Shown here one piece after another: positions 5,825 to 9,242 of a DNA stretch of 9,242 nucleotides. The stretch spans positions 7,131 through 16,372 of the forward strand of contig DLOY01000010.1 of the NCBI GenBank assembly GCA_002478545.1, given 5' to 3'. Numbering within the stretch: position 1 is the stretch's first letter; each line of letters opens with the position of its first letter. The notes beneath the pieces are model-generated. The model made no database searches, was not told the origin of the DNA, and was given only the letters and a program-made list of their open reading frames with translations. The DNA comes from Micrococcales bacterium UBA7472 (GTDB lineage: Bacteria > Actinomycetota > Actinomycetes > Actinomycetales > Microbacteriaceae). The translations under genes and the position numbers were made by a program.

Positions 5825-6850
5825 ATGAACCACGAAAAGGCAGTAAAGCTCTCAGTCATCTTGCCCCTGATTGGTCTAACTCTCGGCTGGATCTTCTTCA
5901 TCACAGCCATCTACACGGATCTGTTCTATCCATATCCGCAGTATGGCGACAACGGCCAGCTTTTGACCGACCCACAGATCCAGGTCTCTACCTATTTGTT
6001 CCTCAGTGGAATCGCGGTCTTTTCAGGCTTCTCACTCTGGGGTCAGAAGAAAGCGCTAAAGCTTCGCAATGAAAATGACTCGGCTCTCGCTAAGTCTTCT
6101 CACCGATTGAATAACCTCGCGGTAATCGTGGCATTGGTTGCCGGAGCGATTTACGCGATCGGTAACTTCCTCGGCGCATTCAACAATTACGACTCAAGAG
6201 ATGTGCCAGCTCTGATTCGCATTTTCGGCGTTTATGTGCCGATTGTTCTAGCAACCATCATGGTGGTCACCCTAATTTTGTTTGCATTCGTATTCCGTCA
6301 GGATGCACCGGATCTGGAGAACACCGAGAAGGATGAGGAGCGCGCCAAGCTACAGCGCTACATCGGACTCGCCTATGCCTCTCCGATTATCGGAACCGCG
6401 ATTGCGGTGATTCTTGGGCTTGTGGTTTATGACACCACCAGAACTAACTTGGATGTTTGGATCTGGGTGGTAATTCAGGCCATCATTGCAACCTCAATCA
6501 TCATTGGCACCAGCTTTGCGGCCAAGGTCAGATTGGCAAGACCGCTCGAGCCAAGGCCCAAGCTGCGTGGCATTGCGGCTGTGAACCTAAACCTGGTGAT
6601 CACCATTGTTTTCGGTGTCGTGGTCACCATCATGAGCTTCACCTTCGGCGCCTCGGCCGTGGATGAACTGCGGGAATGGCCAGAGTACAAACCTGGAATG
6701 ACCGAGGCGATCATGCCGACCGTAAAGCCTGCAGACCTGACCTGGTTTATCTCCAAGATGTTGCCGGCAATCACTTTGTTGGCGCTAGCGGAGTTCGGCA
6801 TTTACCGCACCCTGGTTGTGCGCAACTCCAAGAAGGATGAGATTGCGTAG
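5825..6850 (+). CDS. Unknown integral membrane protein, eight predicted helices
   Basis: I do not recognise this 341-residue protein. It is strongly hydrophobic, with eight likely membrane helices near residues 10-30, 52-72, 98-119, 131-157, 179-201, 209-231, 252-279 and 307-327. Charged loops lie at 73-97 (Lys/Arg/Glu rich) and 159-178 (acidic then basic), and both are probably cytoplasmic. A 20-residue hydrophilic segment (33-51, rich in Tyr, Pro, Asp and Gln) and a 27-residue one (280-306) probably face outside. No transporter signature, ATP-binding motif or metal-binding cluster is evident. It is the first gene of an operon, and the downstream phosphatase overlaps it by 14 bp. The ATG at 5825 is supported by the leaderless promoter geometry. 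A permease-like or sensory membrane role is possible but not shown. Confidence 0.85.
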   Translation: MNHEKAVKLSVILPLIGLTLGWIFFITAIYTDLFYPYPQYGDNGQLLTDPQIQVSTYLFLSGIAVFSGFSLWGQKKALKLRNENDSALAKSSHRLNNLAVIVALVAGAIYAIGNFLGAFNNYDSRDVPALIRIFGVYVPIVLATIMVVTLILFAFVFRQDAPDLENTEKDEERAKLQRYIGLAYASPIIGTAIAVILGLVVYDTTRTNLDVWIWVVIQAIIATSIIIGTSFAAKVRLARPLEPRPKLRGIAAVNLNLVITIVFGVVVTIMSFTFGASAVDELREWPEYKPGMTEAIMPTVKPADLTWFISKMLPAITLLALAEFGIYRTLVVRNSKKDEIA

Positions 6851-7484
6851 TTACTACAAGGGCCTGTTGTTTGATAACGATGGAGTCCTAGTTGATTCCA
6901 TGCAGGGAGCAATGGCTGCCTGGAAACAGTGGGGCGAGAAATACTCACCTGGTTTTGAACTAACCAAGGACCATCACGGAAAGCGAGCTCAAGACATCGT
7001 CCTGATGTTGGTTGGCGAGGCTGGATTTGAAGAGGCCAACGACTTCATCAACCAGCTGGAGCAAGATCTCGCACACCTCACCATCCCGCTCCAAGGCTCT
7101 CGGGAGTTCACCACCTCGCTCAAGCCTGGGACCTGGACCGTAGTAACTAGCGCTAATCCATTTTTGGCAAAGGCTAGGTTGGAGGCGGCAGGCATCCCTG
7201 TGCCGGCCGAGTTGGTGACTGCCTATGACGTATCAAAAGGTAAGCCGGATCCAGAGCCTTATTTGAAGGGCGCTCAAAACTTGGGTTTTGATATCTCCGA
7301 CTGTGTGGTTTTTGAAGATGCCCAGGCCGGCATCCAGGCTGGCCTTGAAGCGGGTGCCGGACTCTTGGTTGGTGTCACAGAGCATGCCCTTCACACCGAT
7401 GCGGATATTGTGGTTAGGTCTTTGGAGGGAATTACTTTCCAAGATGGTGAATTGTTTATCCCAGATAGCTTGAGATTGAGGTAG
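6837..7484 (+). CDS. HAD-family sugar-phosphate phosphatase, GPP/DOG-like
   Basis: This is a 215-residue cytoplasmic HAD hydrolase. Motif I is L-F-D-N-D-G-V-L-V-D-S with nucleophile D13 and acid/base D15. Motif II is V-V-T-S (S105), motif III is the Lys of G-K-P-D-P-E-P-Y-L (K136), and motif IV is V-F-E-D-A-x-A-G-I (E160, D161). A helical cap of subclass I lies between motifs I and II. The W-x-x-W-G segment, H-H-G-K-R, T-A-x-D-V-x-x-G-K-P-x-P-E-P-Y-L-K-G and V-V-F-E-D-A-x-A-G-I-x-A-G closely recall yeast glycerol-3-phosphatase and 2-deoxyglucose-6-phosphatase. Dephosphorylation of a small polyol or sugar phosphate is therefore likely; beta-phosphoglucomutase is the main alternative. The ATG at 6837 is preferred, but its AAGG abuts it. 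A TTG at 6843, five bases after AAGGA, would remove two residues. The gene overlaps the membrane protein gene by 14 bp and lies 2 bp before the redoxin gene, so it is cotranscribed. Confidence 0.88.
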   Translation: MRLRSYYKGLLFDNDGVLVDSMQGAMAAWKQWGEKYSPGFELTKDHHGKRAQDIVLMLVGEAGFEEANDFINQLEQDLAHLTIPLQGSREFTTSLKPGTWTVVTSANPFLAKARLEAAGIPVPAELVTAYDVSKGKPDPEPYLKGAQNLGFDISDCVVFEDAQAGIQAGLEAGAGLLVGVTEHALHTDADIVVRSLEGITFQDGELFIPDSLRLR

Positions 7485-7486
7485 CG

Positions 7487-7738
7487 ATGGCTGAGATTGA
7501 GTTTTACGGGGCTGACTGGTGTGGCGACTGCCGCCGATCGAAGTCTCTTCTGAACACCTTGGGTGTCGAATACGACATGTTTGATGTTGAACAGTCCAAG
7601 GAAAACGCGGATAGGGCTCAGGCTATTTCTGGTCGAACCAACATCCCGGTTATCAAGTTTGCAGACGGTGTTCACCTGGTTGAGCCATCTGATGCAGTGC
7701 TACACGCGGAGCTCAAAATCCGCGGACTTGTTGCCTAG
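7487..7738 (+). CDS. Mycoredoxin/glutaredoxin-like thiol-disulfide protein
   Basis: This 83-residue protein has a complete thioredoxin-fold glutaredoxin layout. The active site is W-C-G-D-C (C12, C15) after the first strand, I-E-F-Y-G-A. The cis-proline loop is T-N-I-P-V (P54), followed by the F-A-D-G turn and a final V-E-P-S-D helix start. This matches actinobacterial mycoredoxins, which reduce mixed disulfides with mycothiol, and related NrdH-like redoxins. Those of the Mrx1 group usually have CGYC, while CGDC marks a neighbouring subgroup whose partner is less clear. The ATG at 7487 has GAGG at 7478-7481, five bases upstream, inside the last codons of the phosphatase gene. It is the third gene of the operon beginning at 5825. 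Why a redoxin travels with a sugar phosphatase is not evident. Confidence 0.9.
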   Translation: MAEIEFYGADWCGDCRRSKSLLNTLGVEYDMFDVEQSKENADRAQAISGRTNIPVIKFADGVHLVEPSDAVLHAELKIRGLVA

Positions 7739-7830
7739 CTCTATCTTTATTTGAGTTATAGCCCTAGGCTGGGCTGAATCGTAGTGCTAGAGGAATCCAT
7801 CCTTAGGCACGTTCTAAGGAATCCTCAATA
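7739..7830 (+). promoter_or_regulatory. Helicase gene leader with RBS-pairing hairpin
   Basis: The spacer between the redoxin and helicase genes holds several signals. TAGGCT at 7765-7770 is a -10 candidate identical to the one at 5813; no good -35 accompanies it. AGCCC (7760-7764) can pair with GGGCT (7771-7775), a weak stem without a T-run. TCCTTAG (7800-7806) pairs perfectly with CTAAGGA (7814-7820) around a 7-base loop. An outer 5-bp stem pairs GAGGA (7790-7794) with TCCTC (7822-7826). The inner stem buries the Shine-Dalgarno AAGGA at 7816-7820, which lies 10 bases before the ATG. The octamer AGGAATCC is repeated at 7791-7798 and 7817-7824. If the leader is transcribed from the 7765 element, the ribosome-binding site would be closed in the folded state. 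The fold is read by eye; the promoter is low confidence. Confidence 0.5.
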
Positions 7831-9242
7831 ATGAGCAATAGCTATGCACGCGCGCCCAAAGCAACTGGAAACAAACGCGCAGTCGCCCCTAAGTGGGAGT
7901 CGACCAATAAACCAACTAAACGAGACGGCCGACCTGGCTATTCCTCAAAGCGCGGCGACTATGTCCCAAAGACTGAGGTAGAGGCAGGAGCGAGAAAGCC
8001 CCGCAGCAAGAACAAGTTTGCCGAGGAGCGCACCGATGCTCCGCGCGCGAAGCGCAGCTTCGACGATGCACCAAGAGCAAAGCGGAACTTTGATGATCGC
8101 GACCAAGCTCCAAGAGCGAAGCGTTCATACTCAGACGACAAGGACTTCACCCCAAGGGCGAAGTCAGATCGTCCAGATCGCGTTGCTCGTGATCAAGACA
8201 GAAACCAGAAGTTTGCCGGCGCTCGCGAGAAGAGTGCGACTGGAAAGACCTTTCAGGGTGACAAGAAGCTAGCCAAGTTAGAGAGCGAAACCCTAACGGA
8301 GACATTTGCCACCTTCCAGGAGATGGGTCTTCCAGAGCGACTAACCCAGGAACTCGCGAAGATGGGTGCGGCAACCCCATTCCCAATCCAGGCAGCCACC
8401 ATTCCAGCTGCGATGGAGGGTCGTCACGTTCTAGGTCGCGGTAAGACCGGATCGGGTAAGACCATCGCGTTTGGTGTGCCACTGATCACCTTCTTGGCCA
8501 AGGCTGGTAACCAGCCTCGTCAGCCACTTAAGCCAAAGGCACTGGTGCTAGCACCAACCCGTGAGCTTGCGGTGCAGATTGACAACACCCTGGCACCACT
8601 TGCCAAGAGCGTTGGCTTCTTCACCACAACCATCTACGGCGGTGTCCCACAGTTCCGTCAGGAACAGGCCCTTCGCCGCGGTGTGGACATTGCAATTGCA
8701 ACCCCAGGTCGTCTAGAGGATTTGATGGCTCAGGGTCTTGTCGACCTATCTGAGTGTGAGCGCGTGGTTTTGGATGAGGCAGACCACATGTGTGAGCTTG
8801 GCTTCGTAGAACCTGTAAACCGAATTCTTGAAGCTGCCGAAGGTAGCCAGAAGCTGTTGTTCTCAGCGACCTTGGACTCTGAGGTAGCGGCACTTGTAAA
8901 GAAGTTCATGCCAAACCCGTTTGTTTATGAGGTGCCGGGTGAGGTTAACGAGACTTCGGATATTGAGCACCGAGTATTGGTCATGGAGCCGCAGCACCGC
9001 TCACAGGTTTTCCACCGACTGGTTCAGGGTTCCGGCAAGAGCATCGTGTTCGTCAGAACCAAGGTAACCGCCGAAGCACTTGCTCAGAGCTTGAATGATG
9101 CCGGTGTTCCAACCGCACGTCTGCACGGAGATCTAAACCAGGCTCAGCGCACCAGAAACCTGGAGCGCTTTGTAAAGGGCGCAGCTCGAGTGATGATCGC
9201 AACCGACGTTGCCGCTAGAGGTATTCACGTTGACGATGTGAA
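7831..9242 (+). CDS. DEAD-box ATP-dependent RNA helicase, 3' end missing
   Basis: The 470 residues present contain most of a DEAD-box core, and the frame is open to the window edge. The Q motif has F162 and P-F-P-I-Q with Q187. Motif I is G-K-T-G-S-G-K-T (204-211), Ia P-T-R-E-L-A (242-247), then G-G (270-271) and Ib T-P-G-R (291-294). Motif II is D-E-A-D (315-318), III S-A-T (345-347), IV I-V-F-V-R-T (405-410), and V A-T-D-V-A-A-R-G-I (457-465). Motif VI should follow just outside. A polar, Lys/Arg-rich tail of about 155 residues precedes the core and carries the A-P-R-A-K-R repeats; it is probably disordered and RNA-binding. The likely role is ATP-driven unwinding of structured RNA in ribosome assembly, mRNA decay or cold growth. 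The ATG at 7831 has AAGGA 10 bases upstream. CTA leucines are frequent, suggesting strong expression. Confidence 0.95.
   Translation, partial: MSNSYARAPKATGNKRAVAPKWESTNKPTKRDGRPGYSSKRGDYVPKTEVEAGARKPRSKNKFAEERTDAPRAKRSFDDAPRAKRNFDDRDQAPRAKRSYSDDKDFTPRAKSDRPDRVARDQDRNQKFAGAREKSATGKTFQGDKKLAKLESETLTETFATFQEMGLPERLTQELAKMGAATPFPIQAATIPAAMEGRHVLGRGKTGSGKTIAFGVPLITFLAKAGNQPRQPLKPKALVLAPTRELAVQIDNTLAPLAKSVGFFTTTIYGGVPQFRQEQALRRGVDIAIATPGRLEDLMAQGLVDLSECERVVLDEADHMCELGFVEPVNRILEAAEGSQKLLFSATLDSEVAALVKKFMPNPFVYEVPGEVNETSDIEHRVLVMEPQHRSQVFHRLVQGSGKSIVFVRTKVTAEALAQSLNDAGVPTARLHGDLNQAQRTRNLERFVKGAARVMIATDVAARGIHVDDV
8035..8163 (+). repeat. Four-copy A-P-R-A-K-R repeat in the helicase tail
   Basis: Within the helicase N-terminal tail the unit (D/Q/F)-(A/T)-P-R-A-K-R-(S/N)-(F/Y)-(D/S)-D occurs at residues 69-79, 79-89, 92-102 and, degenerate, 106-112. 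The first two units are directly adjacent. Between copies the codons for the same residues differ: Pro-Arg is CCG CGC, CCA AGA, CCA AGA and CCA AGG. The peptide is therefore conserved more than the DNA, which argues for selection on the amino acids, not for a recent slippage event. Alternating basic and acidic patches resemble the RNA-binding tails of other DEAD-box helicases. Confidence 0.8.

Noticed and set aside
7760..7775. AGCCC/GGGCT stem as a rho-independent terminator after the redoxin gene
   Set aside because: The stem is only 5 bp with a 6-base loop and no following T-run, and an alternative AGCC/GGCT pairing competes. I noted it in the leader entry but do not call it a terminator.
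8147..8482. 111-residue minus-strand open frame opposite the helicase tail
   Set aside because: It is antisense to the clear helicase frame, with a translation dominated by Ser/Arg/Pro and no motif.
1..9242. Mobile element, CRISPR array, toxin-antitoxin, tRNA or defence system
   Set aside because: I found no transposase, terminal inverted repeats, regularly spaced repeats, tRNA cloverleaf or paired small toxin/antitoxin genes. The Cas4-like nuclease domain has no cas neighbours.

Overview
The window looks like a compact, moderate-GC (near 50% by eye) actinobacterial chromosome. The closest type is probably a streamlined freshwater Microbacteriaceae such as the Rhodoluna/Aquiluna 'Luna' lineage. 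Four things point there: the rplK-rplA pair, a mycoredoxin-type redoxin with a CGDC motif, actinobacterial-style PfkB and TM0106-type nuclease sequences, and very tight packing with overlapping convergent genes and apparently leaderless starts. The taxonomic call is inference from protein style and gene density, not from a marker search.

Layout. The first 18 bases are the last codons of rplK (L11). An 84-bp spacer holds a hairpin that copies the L1-binding site of 23S rRNA, then comes rplA (L1, 103-795). Convergent to it, with interlocking stop codons, is a TM0106-family nuclease (792-2363, minus) that carries both a RecB/Cas4-like iron-sulfur nuclease domain and a DEDD-like exonuclease domain, without a helicase. 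A 98-bp divergent spacer leads to a two-component pair: a LuxR/NarL-type response regulator (2462-3136) and a coupled histidine kinase with eight predicted membrane helices (about 3129-4877). The kinase gene runs 35 bp into the 3' end of a convergent PfkB sugar kinase (4843-5802, minus). Only 22 bp separate that kinase's start codon from a divergent operon of an unknown eight-helix membrane protein (5825-6850), a GPP/DOG-like HAD sugar-phosphate phosphatase (6837-7484) and a mycoredoxin-like protein (7487-7738). A 92-bp spacer with a hairpin that pairs with the ribosome-binding site precedes a DEAD-box RNA helicase (7831 to the window end, truncated). Its N-terminal tail carries a four-copy basic repeat.

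Function. Most of the window is housekeeping: translation (L11/L1), RNA remodelling, DNA processing, sugar phosphate metabolism and thiol redox. The kinase/phosphatase neighbourhood around 5.8 kb may be a small sugar-phosphate handling unit. I see no mobile element, CRISPR array, tRNA, rRNA or defence island. The most interesting signals are RNA-level controls (the L1 mimic and the helicase leader hairpin), the paired leaderless promoters in a 22-bp spacer, and the two-module membrane architecture of the histidine kinase.
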